NCBI RefSeq assembly: GCF_014836665.1
Contig: NZ_JACSQJ010000004.1
Span: 62,001 to 126,000 of the forward strand
Direction of reading: 5' to 3'
Source: Luteimonas colneyensis
Lineage (GTDB): Bacteria; Pseudomonadota; Gammaproteobacteria; Xanthomonadales; Xanthomonadaceae
Length of the DNA: 64,000 bases
Below the pieces are notes generated by a model. That model saw nothing but the letters and a program-made list of their open reading frames with translations, searched no databases and was not told the origin of the DNA. A program made the translations under genes and the position numbers. Each line of letters starts with the position of its first letter. Position 1 is the first letter of the stretch. Below, piece by piece: positions 1-9,899 of this stretch.

Positions 1-334
1 TCTGCCCGCCATCGCCCTCGAACGCCATCAGGAAGTGGCCGAAGGTCAGCAGCACCGCGCCGAACAGCACGGCCTTGCGCTGGCCGAGGTAGCGGTCGGC
101 GAGATAGCCGCCGACGACCGGCGCGATGTACACCAGCGCGGTGTAGGCGCCGTAGATCACCGACGCTTCGGAGTCCGAGAACATCCAGTGCTGGACGAGG
201 TAGAAGATCAGCAGCGCGCGCATGCCGTAGTAGGAGAAGCGCTCCCACATCTCGGCGAAGAACAGCACGAACAGTCCGCGCGGATGACCCAGCAGGGTCT
301 TCTGGGCCTCGAGGGCGTGGTCTGGATGGGCCAA
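1..334 (-). CDS. POT-family peptide transporter, N-terminal part (cut by window edge)
   Basis: This is the first ~111 residues of a proton-coupled oligopeptide transporter (POT/PTR2, a major facilitator branch) of the inner membrane. The visible part holds the E-x-W-E-R-F-S-Y-Y-G-M-R motif of transmembrane helix 1 and the PTR2 signature GGYLADRYLGQRKA between helices 2 and 3. I place the start at a TTG (332-334) because a GGAG lies 7-8 bases upstream and no ATG is available. The remainder lies outside the window. The next gene upstream on the same strand (494-2023) is a paralogue, so two peptide transporters stand in tandem, about 160 bases apart. The substrate (di-/tripeptides) is inferred from the family. 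Confidence 0.9.
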   Translation of the reverse strand, partial: MAHPDHALEAQKTLLGHPRGLFVLFFAEMWERFSYYGMRALLIFYLVQHWMFSDSEASVIYGAYTALVYIAPVVGGYLADRYLGQRKAVLFGAVLLTFGHFLMAFEGDGGQ

Positions 335-434
335 CTCGCTACTCCGTGATTGCGCCCGCGTTTCGCGGGTCGAATCGGCCAACTTACCGCGTGCCGCCAC
401 CACAGGGAAGCTGAACGGGACGCCGAAACGCGAA

Positions 435-454
435 CGGCGGCCCGGAGGCCGCCG
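435..454 (-). terminator. Terminator-like hairpin between the two POT genes
   Basis: CGGCGGCC and GGCCGCCG pair around a 4-base loop. On the minus strand the stem is followed by TTCGCGTTTC. It sits 40 bases after the stop of the upstream transporter and could end its transcript. The U-tract is imperfect. Confidence 0.4.
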
Positions 455-493
455 CTGCGCAGGCGCTGCGGGCGCGCGCGGCGCCCGCAAACC

Positions 494-2023
494 TCACTTC
501 ACGCCGTGCATCAGCCGCTGGATCAGCGGCGCGATCAGGAACAGCAGCACGCCCGCGCCGAGCAGCGCCCAGAAGCCGAAGCTGTAGCCGGCATGCGCCG
601 ATTCCACCGTCATGCCGCCCTCGCCGCTGACGCTGGAGGCGAACATGCCCGACAGGTTGTTGCCGATCGCGATCGACAGGAACCAGCCGCCCATCGCCAG
701 GCCGGTGAGCTTGGCCGGCGCCAGCTTGGTGGTCATCGAAAGCCCGATCGGCGACAGGCACAGCTCGCCGATGGACTGGATGACGTAGACCATGAACAAC
801 GTCCAGAACGGGATCTTCAGCGTGGCCGGGTCGACCATGCTCGACAGCGCCAGCATCAGCAGCAGGAAGGCCAGGCCGTTGAAGATCAGGCCGAGGCCGA
901 ACTTGCGCGGGATCGAGGGATTGGCCCGCCCCATCGCCACCCACAGCCAGGCGATGACCGGCGCCAGGGTGATGATCGCGATCGAGTTGACCGACTGGAA
1001 CCAGCCCACCGGGAAGATCCAGCCGCCGAGGTCGCGGTCGACGATGTTCTGCGCGAGGAAGTTGAACGAGCTGCCGGCCTGCTCGAAGAACATCCAGAAC
1101 AGCACGTTGAAGCCGAAGATGATCAGCATCGCGATCACCATGTCGCGCTGCTTCGAGCCTTCGCGGATGCCTTCGACCAGCAGCATGATCGCCGGCACGA
1201 TGAACAGGGCCAGCAGGATCCAGTTGAGCAGGCCCGCCTCGATGGTGAGCAGGAAGTAGAAGGCCGGGATCGCGACCAGGGCGCCCACCGCAACCGCCAG
1301 CACGCGGCCCATGCCCGGCGCGTCCGCCGGGGCCGCGCCGATGCCCTTGAGCTGCGCGCGCCCGAACCAGAACCACAGCAGGCTGAAGAGCATGCCGATG
1401 CCCGAGGCGATGAAGACCACCTTGTAGGCCGGCATGCCGTCGCTGCCGAACACCTTCTCCGCCAGCCAGCCGGTCAGGATGGGCGCGATGAAGGCGCCCA
1501 TGTTGATGCCCATGTAGAAGATGGTGAAGCCGGAGTCGCGGCGCTCGTCGCCGGTGGCGTAGAGCTTGCCGACCATGGTCGAGATGATCGGCTTGAACAG
1601 GCCGTTGCCGACGATCACGGTGGCCAGGCCGAGCTTGAGCCAGGCGTCGCTCGGCGTGGTGATCATGAACAGGCCGGCGGCCATGAACACCGCGCCGAGC
1701 AGGATCGCGCGCTGGTAGCCGATCAGCTTGTCGGCCACGTAGCCGCCGAAGATGGCGGCCGCGTAGACCAGCGCGAGGTAGGCGCCGTAGAGCTCGCTGG
1801 CCGGCGCCTCGCCGGAGGCGTCGCCCTGGTAGAACTGGGCCACGATGTACAGCACCAGCGCCCAGCGCATGCCGTAGAAGGCGAAGCGCTCCCAGAACTC
1901 GGTCATGAACAGCATCCACAGCGGGCGCGGATGGCCCATGACCTGGCTGAATTCCGGGATCGCGGGACCGGAGGCGGGTGGGTCAATGCCCGGTCCGGCG
2001 GGCTCGACGCGGTTCGAGTTCAT
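494..2023 (-). CDS. POT-family proton-dependent oligopeptide transporter
   Basis: This 509-residue inner-membrane protein takes up small peptides with protons. After a ~30-residue cytoplasmic N-terminus it shows the family motif FWERFAFYGMRW (about residues 43-54) and GGYVADKLIGYQRA between the second and third helices. The later segment contains a PTR2-like FYMGINMGAFIAP stretch, and about 12-14 hydrophobic segments are visible. Length is normal for bacterial POT proteins. The ATG (2021-2023) follows a GGGGA. It lies upstream of a second, edge-truncated POT gene on the same strand, and the two are clearly diverged paralogues. Peptide specificity cannot be read from the sequence. Confidence 0.93.
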   Translation of the reverse strand: MNSNRVEPAGPGIDPPASGPAIPEFSQVMGHPRPLWMLFMTEFWERFAFYGMRWALVLYIVAQFYQGDASGEAPASELYGAYLALVYAAAIFGGYVADKLIGYQRAILLGAVFMAAGLFMITTPSDAWLKLGLATVIVGNGLFKPIISTMVGKLYATGDERRDSGFTIFYMGINMGAFIAPILTGWLAEKVFGSDGMPAYKVVFIASGIGMLFSLLWFWFGRAQLKGIGAAPADAPGMGRVLAVAVGALVAIPAFYFLLTIEAGLLNWILLALFIVPAIMLLVEGIREGSKQRDMVIAMLIIFGFNVLFWMFFEQAGSSFNFLAQNIVDRDLGGWIFPVGWFQSVNSIAIITLAPVIAWLWVAMGRANPSIPRKFGLGLIFNGLAFLLLMLALSSMVDPATLKIPFWTLFMVYVIQSIGELCLSPIGLSMTTKLAPAKLTGLAMGGWFLSIAIGNNLSGMFASSVSGEGGMTVESAHAGYSFGFWALLGAGVLLFLIAPLIQRLMHGVK

Positions 2024-2143
2024 CGTTCTGGTTCCCCAAGTGGATGGCGAAACTTAGCCCGTAGGGGGCGCTCTTGGGAACTGCCCGGAGCCGCCGGCAC
2101 CCGCGCTGGTGCCCGTTCTCAGGTGCCCGAAGGCCGTTTGCCG

Positions 2144-2800
2144 CTACATCGGGCGCTCCGGGCCGAGGTAGGTGCGGTCGTCGAAGCTCGCGCACCACTG
2201 CGGCCGGTACACCACCACCAGCACCATGATGCCGCCGCTGAGGAAGGCCTCGCCGAACATCAGCAGCGGCGTCGCGACCAGGTAGGCCGCCACGGCCCCG
2301 CCCAGCAGCGCCGCGACGGCGGCCTTGGCCAGCGACGAGGCCGCCATCGCCACGGCGGCCGCGGCGAAGGCGTTGACCATGACGTAGGTGAAGATGTTCG
2401 AGGGCACCCAGCGCATCGCCGCCAGGGACACCGCGACCGTCGCCGCCACCGGGACCACGCCGGTCAGCAGGAAGTCCCAGGCCCAGCCCTCCATGTCGGT
2501 GCCGAGCAGCACGCCGGCCAGGCTGGCCGCCGCCATCACCCAGCAGGCGACGCGCGCGCCGAACAGCAGGGTGGCGACGGTCGCGCCGAGGAAATGCAGC
2601 ACCACGCCCTGCAGCGCGGCGGTGTTGAACCAGCGTATCGCCATGATCGCCAGCGTGGCGGCCACCAGCACCGCGCGCGCGCCGGGGTCGTCGCGCCAGC
2701 GCGCCAGCGGCAGGCCGCGGGCGGACATCGCCAGCACCGCGGCGGCGGCGCCCCAGGCCGGGACCGAGGCCCAGCCCGGAAAGCCCGCGCCGACGTCCAT
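2144..2800 (-). CDS. CbiM-like energy-coupling-factor permease family membrane protein (COG3235 type)
   Basis: This 218-residue protein is almost entirely hydrophobic, with six or seven predicted membrane helices. It resembles the COG3235 'predicted membrane protein' group related to CbiM/ECF substrate-binding components. The motif WVPSNIFTYVMVNAF near the middle and the conserved C-terminal RPQWCASFDDRTYL are what I recognise. No ECF ATPase or transmembrane partner is nearby, so a role in metal or vitamin uptake is uncertain. The gene starts 6 bases after the tryptophan dioxygenase stop and is very probably co-transcribed with it. A GGCACC/GGTGCC hairpin (2096-2113) follows its 3' end and could help terminate the transcript. 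Confidence 0.75.
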   Translation of the reverse strand: MDVGAGFPGWASVPAWGAAAAVLAMSARGLPLARWRDDPGARAVLVAATLAIMAIRWFNTAALQGVVLHFLGATVATLLFGARVACWVMAAASLAGVLLGTDMEGWAWDFLLTGVVPVAATVAVSLAAMRWVPSNIFTYVMVNAFAAAAVAMAASSLAKAAVAALLGGAVAAYLVATPLLMFGEAFLSGGIMVLVVVYRPQWCASFDDRTYLGPERPM

Positions 2801-2806
2801 CGCCGA

Positions 2807-3682
2807 TCAGTACCCGGCGTCGGCCGGCAGGCCGCCGATCCGGGTGCGCACTTCGAACAGCTCCGGGAAGAAGGTCAGCTCCAGCGCCTGCTTCAGGAAG
2901 CCCACGCCGCTGGACCCACCGGTGCCGCGCTTGAAGCCGATGATGCGCATCACCGTGCGCATGTGGCGGAAGCGCCAGAGCTGGAATTCGGTCTCCAGGT
3001 CCACCAGGTCCTCGCAGAGGTGGTAGGCCTCCCAGTGCTCGCGGGTGCCGGCGTAGATGCGCTCGAACACCGCCACCAGCTCGGGGTCCATCACGTGCGG
3101 GCGGGTCCAGTCGCGCTCGAGGTGGCGCGCCGGGACCGGATGCCCGGTGCGGGCCAGGTGGCGCAGAGCGTCGTCGTACAGGCTGGGCGCCTCGAGCGCG
3201 CCGCGCAGCATCGCCTGCGCCGCGGGATCGTGGGCGAACACCTTCAGCATCCCGGCGTTCTTGTTGCCGAGCAGGAATTCCACCGTGCGGTACTGCGCCG
3301 ACTGGAAGCCCGAGGACGGGCCAAGCAGGTGGCGGAACTCGGCGTATTCGGAGGGCGTGAGAGTCTCCAGCACCGACCACATCGCGGTGAGCTGGCGCAG
3401 CACCGCCTTGCAGCGGGCGAAGATCTTCTGGCAGGGATCCAGCCGCCCCTCGCGCAGGTGGCCGGTCGCGGCCTGCAGCTCGTGCACCAGCAGCTTCAGC
3501 CACAGCTCCGAGACCTGGTGCTGGATGATGAACAGCATCTCGTCGTGGTGCGGCGGGTCGGACACCGGATGCTGCGCCGACAGCAGCCGGTCCAGGTGCA
3601 GGTAGCCGCCATAGGTCATGCGCCCCGACAGCTCGGTGTGGATGCCGGCTTCGAGGGCGCGTTCGTTCTGTTCGATGCTCAT
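2807..3682 (-). CDS. kynA: Tryptophan 2,3-dioxygenase
   Basis: This heme enzyme opens the indole ring of L-tryptophan to N-formylkynurenine, the first step of the kynurenine pathway. The 291-residue product aligns without gaps to the numbering of the crystallised X. campestris enzyme: distal H55 (in FIIQHQ), Y113 and R117 at the substrate carboxylate (SEYAEFRH), proximal heme ligand H240 (WRFRHMR) and T254 (KRGTGG). The ATG at 3680-3682 gives exactly this numbering. It is followed 6 bases later by a CbiM-like membrane protein gene. No other kynurenine-pathway gene is visible in the window. Confidence 0.97.
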   Translation of the reverse strand: MSIEQNERALEAGIHTELSGRMTYGGYLHLDRLLSAQHPVSDPPHHDEMLFIIQHQVSELWLKLLVHELQAATGHLREGRLDPCQKIFARCKAVLRQLTAMWSVLETLTPSEYAEFRHLLGPSSGFQSAQYRTVEFLLGNKNAGMLKVFAHDPAAQAMLRGALEAPSLYDDALRHLARTGHPVPARHLERDWTRPHVMDPELVAVFERIYAGTREHWEAYHLCEDLVDLETEFQLWRFRHMRTVMRIIGFKRGTGGSSGVGFLKQALELTFFPELFEVRTRIGGLPADAGY

Positions 3683-3820
3683 GCGCGAAAGGGTAGCGCA
3701 GCCCGCCCGAGCAGCGGTGGCGCGGCCCCGCGTCGGTGTCACCCCGCTGCCGCGTGGCTGGTGCACAATCGCGAAGCCGCGGCGGGGGCCGCGCCAGCCA
3801 TCTTCCAGGGGAACCACACG

Positions 3821-6800
3821 ATGCAACCGACTCCGCGCCGCCTGGCGCTCGCCCTTGCCCTGTCCGCGGCCATCGGTGCCGCCCAGGCCGACAGCACGCC
3901 GCAGACCCTGCCGTTCGCGCAGGACTGGACCGATACCGGCCTGATCACCGCCAACGACGACTGGTCGAACGTGCCCGGCATCCTCGGTTTCCTCGGCGGC
4001 GACCTGACCTCGGCCAACGGCGTGGACCCGCAGACCGTGCTCGGCGCCGACGCGACCGGCGTCGTCGACGTGATCGCCAACCAGACCAACACCAGCATCA
4101 CCAACGGCGGCGTGGCCGAATTCCACATCGCCGACCCGGTGGTGGCGCTGCAGGGCAGCGGTTCGGCGGATGCGCCCTATCTCAGGATCCACCTCGACAC
4201 CCGCGGCGCGAGCGGCATCCAGGTGTCCTACCGCCTGCGCGACGTCGACGCTTCGGCGGACGACGCCGCCCAGCAGGTCGCGCTGCACTACCGCGTCGGC
4301 GGCACCGGCGACTTCGTCAACGTGCCCGAGGCCTACGTGGCCGACGCGAGCAGCCCCGGCGGCACCCGCGAGACGCCGGTGTCGGTGACCCTGCCCGCCG
4401 CCGCCGACAACCAGGCCCTGGTCGAGCTGCGGATCATGACGACGAACGCCGCCGGCAACGACGAATGGGTCGGCATCGACGACATCAGTGTGGTCGCCGC
4501 CGGCGTCGGCTCCACCCCGGTGATCAACCTCGGCGACGGCAGCACGACCGAAGGCGATTCCGGCACCACCGAGCTGTTCTTCCAGGTCGCCCTGACCCGG
4601 CCCGCCGGCCCCGGCGGCGTCAGCTTCGACTATGCGACGGTCGACGGCAGCGCGCTGGCCGGCCAGGACTACATCGCCGAGAGCGGCACCGCCACCATCG
4701 TCGAAGGCGACACCTCGATCGCGCTCTCGATCAGCGTGATCGGCGACACCGTGGCCGAGCCCGACGAAACCTTCGGCCTCGCGCTGTCGAACATCTCCGG
4801 CGCGCTGGACGGCACCCTCGTGGGCACCGGGACCATCGTCAACGACGACTTCGCGATCGTGCCGATCTCCGCCATCCAGGGTCCGGGTGCGACCTCGCCG
4901 CTCGCCGGCCAGTCGGTCGTGACCGAGGGCATCGTCACCGCGCGCAAGAACAACGGCTTCTTTCTGCAGACCGCCGACGGCCAGGACGACGGCGACGACG
5001 CCACGTCCGAAGGCATCTTCGTGTTCACCGCGGGCGCGCCTCCGGCCGCCGCCACCGTTGGCAACCGCGTGCGGGTGCAGGCCACGGTCGAGGAGTACAT
5101 CCCCGCCGCCGACCCGTACCAGCTGCCGATGACCGAACTCACCTTCGCCACCGTCACCCAGCTCGGCACCGGCCATGCGCTGCCGGCGCCGGTGCTGCTG
5201 TCGGCCGACAGTGTGCTGCCCGGTGGCCCGCTCGACCAGCTCGAGGCCTACGAGGGCATGCGCGTCAGCATCCCCAGCGCGACCGTGGTCGCCCCCACCC
5301 GCGGCAATACCAGCGAACCCAACGCCACCGCGACCGGCAACGGCCAGTTCGCGGTGGTGGTCACCGGCGTGCCGCGCCCGCTGCGCGAGGCCGGCATCCA
5401 GGTGCCCGACCCGGATCCGAGCGGCACCACCGCCACCGCGATCCCGCGCTGGGACTTCAACCCCGAAGTCATCGCCGTGGACAGCGACACCATCGGCGCG
5501 CCGCAGGCCGACCTGGCCGCCGGCTGCCGGATCGTCGACGGCAGCCTGACCGGCCCGCTCGACTACACCTTCCGCCGCTACACGATCTACCCCGAAGGCG
5601 CGCTGGCGACCGCCTGCGATGGCCTCGACCAGCCGCGCGGCGCAGTCCTGCCGAGCGAGGACCACGCCACCTTCGCCACCTACAACCTGCAGCGCTTCTT
5701 CGACACGGTGAACGACCCGGCCATCAGCGAGCCGGTGCTCACCGCCGACGCGTACGCGGCCCGGCTCAACAAGGCCTCGCTGGGCATCCGCGCCTACATG
5801 CATTCGCCCGACGTGATCGGCGTCAGCGAGGTCGAGAACCTCGGTGCGCTGCAGGCGCTGGCCGACAAGGTCAACGCCGATGCGGTGGCGCTGGGCGAGC
5901 CCGATCCGGGCTACGTGGCCTACCTCGAGGAAGGCAACGACGTCGGCGGCATCGACGTCGGCTTCCTGGTGAAGTCCGGCGACGCCGCCGCGGGCCTTCC
6001 GCGCGTGGACGTGCTGTCGGTCGAGCAGGTCGGCAAGGACGTCAGCTGGACCTACGCCCCCTCGGGCGAGACCAGCCTGCTCAACGACCGCCCGCCGCTG
6101 GTGCTGGACGCGGTGGTGAACTTCGCCGACGGCCGCGCGCTGCCGATCACCGTGGTCACGGTGCACCAGCGCTCGCTCAACGACGTCGAGAGCGAAGACG
6201 CCGCCGGCACCGGCACCCGCGGCGACCGCGTGCGCCAGAAGCGCCAGCTGCAGGCAGAGTTCCTCGCGGACATGCTGCAGGACAGGCAGGCGGCCGACCC
6301 GGAGCGCGGACTCGTGGTGCTCGGCGACTTCAACGCCTTCGAGTTCAACGACGGCTACGCCGACGTCATGGGTACCGTCATCGGCATGCCGTCGGCCGAC
6401 GACACCACCGCGGTCAATGGCGACGGCGCCGACCTGGTCGAGCCTGACCTGGTCAACGCGACCTACTTCCTGGATCCGTCCGAGCGCTACTCGTTCGTGT
6501 TCGAGAACAACGCGCAGTCGCTCGACCACATCCTGCTCAACGAGGCGGCGCTGGGCTCGCAGATCAACTCGTGGACGATCAGCCACGCGCGCCTCAACGC
6601 CGACTTCCCGGAAACCGCGCGCAATGACGCCAACAGCGCCGCGCGCCTGTCCGACCACGATCCGTCGGTGCTGATGCTGCGCCTGCAGGCGGTGCAGTTC
6701 GCGGACATGGCGGCCGTGGTGACCGCGCCGCAGCCGGTGGTCGCGGTGGCCGGCAGCATGGTGTGGGAGGTCACGGCCAGCAACGCCGGCCCCGACGCGG

Positions 6801-7480
6801 CCACCTTCCCGGGCCTGGGCCTCGCCGCCGACGCGGAACTGGAGGACCTGGTCATCGCGGCGCCGACCGGGTGGACCTGCGACAGCCCGGTGGTGGCTGG
6901 CGGCGAAACCACGGCCAGCTGCATCGCCGACACCCTGCCCGACGCCGGCGAGGCCACGTTCACCGTGACCGCCACCGCGCCGGCGACGGCCGCCGGCAGC
7001 GCCATCACCCTGAGCGCGGCGGCCACCTCGCAGACCGAGGACCCCGCCCCGGGCAATGACAGCGGCAGCGCGACGATCGTCGTGGATGCGCAGGCCGACC
7101 TCCGCGTGGAGCTGGATGCTCGCGAGCGGATCGTGCGCGGTGCCTGGGGCACGCACGCGATCAGCGTCCACAACGACGGGCCGGTGGCCGTGGACAACGT
7201 GGTCGTGCGGCTGTCCGCCGGCGTGCGCGAGAACCTGGTTGCGGTCGACGACGTGCTGGAATGCGAAACCGGCTCCGCCAGCCCGTTCCGCGCGGTCTGC
7301 GTCCTCGAGGGCACGATCGAGGCGGGCGGCGTCCGCCACCTCTCGTTCATGACCGGGACCGGCGGGCGGCTCACCCCGCCGCAGTACGACGTCAGCGTCG
7401 AGGTGGAGTCCATGGTGCTCGATCCGGACACCGGCAACAACGCCGCGCGCGCCAGGATCCACACCGTCCGCGGCGACTGA
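3821..7480 (+). CDS. Multidomain secreted ExeM/NucH-type extracellular nuclease
   Basis: This 1219-residue exported protein begins with a signal peptide cleaved near AQA-DS (residue ~23). A domain of unknown fold comes next. A Calx-beta domain (about 233-345, with [15 protein letters not shown] and EPDETF) follows, then an OB-fold-like segment (about 347-450). The endonuclease/exonuclease/phosphatase catalytic domain spans about 615-955, with [23 protein letters not shown], the SLDH histidine region and the closing LSDHDPSV motif. Two DUF11-like immunoglobulin repeats end the protein. The order matches ExeM/NucH nucleases, which degrade extracellular DNA. It stands alone between kynA (divergent) and the pdh operon. 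The signal-peptide ATG is preferred over a much longer upstream open frame, which is a GC artefact. Confidence 0.92.
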   Translation: MQPTPRRLALALALSAAIGAAQADSTPQTLPFAQDWTDTGLITANDDWSNVPGILGFLGGDLTSANGVDPQTVLGADATGVVDVIANQTNTSITNGGVAEFHIADPVVALQGSGSADAPYLRIHLDTRGASGIQVSYRLRDVDASADDAAQQVALHYRVGGTGDFVNVPEAYVADASSPGGTRETPVSVTLPAAADNQALVELRIMTTNAAGNDEWVGIDDISVVAAGVGSTPVINLGDGSTTEGDSGTTELFFQVALTRPAGPGGVSFDYATVDGSALAGQDYIAESGTATIVEGDTSIALSISVIGDTVAEPDETFGLALSNISGALDGTLVGTGTIVNDDFAIVPISAIQGPGATSPLAGQSVVTEGIVTARKNNGFFLQTADGQDDGDDATSEGIFVFTAGAPPAAATVGNRVRVQATVEEYIPAADPYQLPMTELTFATVTQLGTGHALPAPVLLSADSVLPGGPLDQLEAYEGMRVSIPSATVVAPTRGNTSEPNATATGNGQFAVVVTGVPRPLREAGIQVPDPDPSGTTATAIPRWDFNPEVIAVDSDTIGAPQADLAAGCRIVDGSLTGPLDYTFRRYTIYPEGALATACDGLDQPRGAVLPSEDHATFATYNLQRFFDTVNDPAISEPVLTADAYAARLNKASLGIRAYMHSPDVIGVSEVENLGALQALADKVNADAVALGEPDPGYVAYLEEGNDVGGIDVGFLVKSGDAAAGLPRVDVLSVEQVGKDVSWTYAPSGETSLLNDRPPLVLDAVVNFADGRALPITVVTVHQRSLNDVESEDAAGTGTRGDRVRQKRQLQAEFLADMLQDRQAADPERGLVVLGDFNAFEFNDGYADVMGTVIGMPSADDTTAVNGDGADLVEPDLVNATYFLDPSERYSFVFENNAQSLDHILLNEAALGSQINSWTISHARLNADFPETARNDANSAARLSDHDPSVLMLRLQAVQFADMAAVVTAPQPVVAVAGSMVWEVTASNAGPDAATFPGLGLAADAELEDLVIAAPTGWTCDSPVVAGGETTASCIADTLPDAGEATFTVTATAPATAAGSAITLSAAATSQTEDPAPGNDSGSATIVVDAQADLRVELDARERIVRGAWGTHAISVHNDGPVAVDNVVVRLSAGVRENLVAVDDVLECETGSASPFRAVCVLEGTIEAGGVRHLSFMTGTGGRLTPPQYDVSVEVESMVLDPDTGNNAARARIHTVRGD

Positions 7481-7493
7481 CCGCCCCCGACCA

Positions 7494-7517
7494 GGCGGGT
7501 GCCGCAGCGCACCCGCC
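7494..7517 (+). terminator. Hairpin after the nuclease gene
   Basis: GGCGGGTGC and GCACCCGCC form a perfect 9-bp stem with a 6-base loop, 13 bases after the nuclease stop codon. No U-tract follows, so it may stabilise the 3' end or act only weakly as a terminator. Confidence 0.4.
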
Positions 7518-7618
7518 GGCCACGGCGCCGGTCCAGGCCTTGCCGCACCGCGCAACGGAAGAAAAACATGCTGCGGGTATCATGGCCGGCTCCCGTGGAT
7601 GACCGAGCATGTAAACGC

Positions 7619-8692
7619 ATGACCGTTGCTGCGACCTTCGAGATCGAATACCTCCAGTACCTGGGCCCGGACGGCACGCTCGTTGCCGAGCTGCCGCCGC
7701 AGGCCCCGTCGGCCGCCGACATCCTCCCGCTGTTCAAGCAGATGCTGCTGGTGCGCACCTTCGACGCCAAGGCCATCGCCCTGCAGCGCACCGGCAAGCT
7801 CGGCACCTACGCCGCCTGCCTGGGCCACGAGGCCACCCACGTCGGCATCGGCGCCTCGATGCGCCCCGAGGACGTGTTCGCGCCCAGCTACCGCGAGTAC
7901 GGCGCCCAGTTCATGCGCGGCGTCAAGCCGCGCGACGTGCTGATGTACTGGGGCGGCGACGAACGCGGCAACGACTTCTCCGGCCCGAAGCACGACTTCC
8001 CCTGGTGCGTGCCGATCGCGACCCAGTGCCTGCATGCCGCGGGCGCGGCGCTGGCGTTCAAGCTGCGCGGCGAGGACCGCGTGGCCGTGACCTGCTGCGG
8101 CGACGGCGGCTCGTCCAAGACCGACACCTACGCCGCGATCAACTCGGCCGGCGCCTACGCCCTGCCCTTCATCCAGTGCATCATCAACAACGGCTGGGCG
8201 ATCTCGGTGCCACGCAAGGCGCAGACCGGCGCCAAGACCCTGGCGCAGAAGGGCCTGGCCGGCGGCCTGCACTGCCTGCAGGTGGACGGAAATGATCTCT
8301 TCGCCGTGCTCGAGGGCATGCGCCGCGCCATGGAGCGCGCGCGCTCGGGCGGCGGTGGCAGCGTCATCGAGTTCATGACCTATCGCCTGCACGACCACAC
8401 CACCGCCGACGACGCCCGCCGCTACCGCGACGAGGCCGAGGTCAAGGACGGCTGGACCCGCGACCCCATGACCCGCCTGCGCACGTGGCTGACCGCCCAG
8501 GGCGTGTGGGACGAAGCGCAGGAGAAGGCCTGGATCGAGGAATGCGGCCAGATGGTCGACGTCGAGATCAACGCCTACCTGGAGAGCAAGGTGCAGCCCG
8601 TGGAAGCCATGTTCGACTACCTCTATGCCGATCCTCCGGCCGACCTGCTCGCGCAGCGCGCGGCCGCCATCGCCCTGGAGAAGCGTTCGTGA
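7619..8692 (+). CDS. pdhA: 2-oxoacid (pyruvate) dehydrogenase E1 component, alpha subunit
   Basis: This 357-residue thiamine-diphosphate enzyme subunit decarboxylates a 2-oxoacid and passes the acyl group to E2 lipoyl groups. The TPP-binding motif GDGG...NNGW (about residues 160-190) and the phosphorylation-loop region YRLHDHTTADDARRY are clear. The ATG at 7619 starts the conserved region; the longer upstream frame is basic and non-conserved. A GTGA overlap links it to the beta subunit. The heterotetrameric E1alpha/E1beta layout is that of branched-chain or Gram-positive-type pyruvate dehydrogenases, so branched-chain 2-oxoacids are an alternative substrate. No E3 gene is adjacent. Confidence 0.93.
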   Translation: MTVAATFEIEYLQYLGPDGTLVAELPPQAPSAADILPLFKQMLLVRTFDAKAIALQRTGKLGTYAACLGHEATHVGIGASMRPEDVFAPSYREYGAQFMRGVKPRDVLMYWGGDERGNDFSGPKHDFPWCVPIATQCLHAAGAALAFKLRGEDRVAVTCCGDGGSSKTDTYAAINSAGAYALPFIQCIINNGWAISVPRKAQTGAKTLAQKGLAGGLHCLQVDGNDLFAVLEGMRRAMERARSGGGGSVIEFMTYRLHDHTTADDARRYRDEAEVKDGWTRDPMTRLRTWLTAQGVWDEAQEKAWIEECGQMVDVEINAYLESKVQPVEAMFDYLYADPPADLLAQRAAAIALEKRS

Positions 8693-9696
8693 GCGCCGTG
8701 GCCAAGGACGCGGCACCGGCCGCCATCACCCTGATCGAGGCGATCACCCAGGCCCTGGCCTACGAGATGCGCGCCGACGACTCGGTCGTGGTGCTGGGCG
8801 AGGACGTGGGCGTCAACGGCGGCGTGTTCCGTGCCACCGCGGGCCTGCACGCCGAGTTCGGCAGCCAGCGCGTGATCGACACCCCGCTGGACGAAACCAC
8901 CATCGCCGGCCTGACCGTCGGCATGGCCGCGCAGGGCATGAAGCCGGTGGCCGAGGCGCAGTTCGACGGCTTCGTCTACCCCATGCTCGACCACGTGATC
9001 TGCCACGGCGCGCGCTTCCGCTACCGCACCCGCGGGCGGCTCAGCTGCCCGATGGTGCTGCGCGTGCCGTGGGGCGGCGGCATCCGCGCGCCCGAGCACC
9101 ACAGCGAGGCCAACGAGGCGCTGTTCACCAACGTGCCCGGCCTGCGCGTCGTGCTGCCCTCTTCGCCGGCGCGCGCCTACGGCCTGCTGCTGGCCGCGAT
9201 CCGCGAGCCGGACCCGGTCATCTTCATGGAGCCCAAGCGCATCTACCGCCAGTACAAGGAGCTCGTGCCCGACGACGGCGAGGCGCTGCCGCTGGACGTG
9301 TGCTTCGTGCTGCGCGATGGCACCGACGTGACGCTCGTGACCTGGGGCGCGCAGGTGAAGGAGACGCTGGAAGCCGCCGACGCGCTGGCGAAGGACGGCA
9401 TCAGCGCCGAGGTCATCGACGTGGCCACGCTGACGCCACTGGACTTCGACACCATCGCCGAGTCGGTGGCGAAGACCGGACGCTGCGTGATCGTGCACGA
9501 GGCGCCGAAGACCGCCGGCTTCGGCGGCGAGATCGCCGCGCGCCTGGCCGAGGAATGCATGTACGACCTGCTGGCGCCGGTCGAGCGCGTGACCGGCTAC
9601 GACACCCACATCCCGCTCTTCCGCCTTGAAATGAAGTACCTGCCGAGCGTCGAGAAGATCGTCGCCGCGGCGAAGCGGACGGTGGCGGCAGGCTGA
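8689..9696 (+). CDS. pdhB: 2-oxoacid (pyruvate) dehydrogenase E1 component, beta subunit
   Basis: This 335-residue E1beta pairs with the preceding E1alpha. It shows the transketolase pyrimidine-binding region with GEDVGVNGGVFRAT near residue 35, then RVIDTPLDE, the PWGGGIRAPEHHSE loop, and a C-terminal transketolase domain (VIDVATLTPLD, VIVHEAPKT). It starts at a GTG (8689-8691) that overlaps the alpha-subunit stop by four bases, so translation is probably coupled. Length is normal for the family. It is followed by about 200 bases without a gene, then by the E2 gene. Confidence 0.94.
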   Translation: MSAVAKDAAPAAITLIEAITQALAYEMRADDSVVVLGEDVGVNGGVFRATAGLHAEFGSQRVIDTPLDETTIAGLTVGMAAQGMKPVAEAQFDGFVYPMLDHVICHGARFRYRTRGRLSCPMVLRVPWGGGIRAPEHHSEANEALFTNVPGLRVVLPSSPARAYGLLLAAIREPDPVIFMEPKRIYRQYKELVPDDGEALPLDVCFVLRDGTDVTLVTWGAQVKETLEAADALAKDGISAEVIDVATLTPLDFDTIAESVAKTGRCVIVHEAPKTAGFGGEIAARLAEECMYDLLAPVERVTGYDTHIPLFRLEMKYLPSVEKIVAAAKRTVAAG

Positions 9697-9899
9697 GGAA
9701 GGCGTGGTGGGGCCGCTTCAAACGGCTCCGCCGGCCCGCCGCGCAGGCAGGGCGTCCCGCACGACGGGACAGCTGCCGGACGCGGCAGGCGCAGTGACAA
9801 CGACATCGCAGGCCCGCGGCACCGGCAGGAGATGCACGCATCGGGCCAGCGGGCAGAATGAACCGCTCCCGCAGGGAGCACCGGATTCCCGAGGACACC

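Noticed and set aside
350-3820. A very long plus-strand open frame leading into the nuclease
   Set aside because: It runs opposite to the POT, CbiM-like and kynA genes. Its product is arginine/histidine-rich with no domain, and the true nuclease start has a signal peptide at 3821.
3683-7555. Long minus-strand open frame upstream of kynA
   Set aside because: It is the complement of the nuclease. Stop codons are rare here because of GC content, and the residues before the kynA start match no family.
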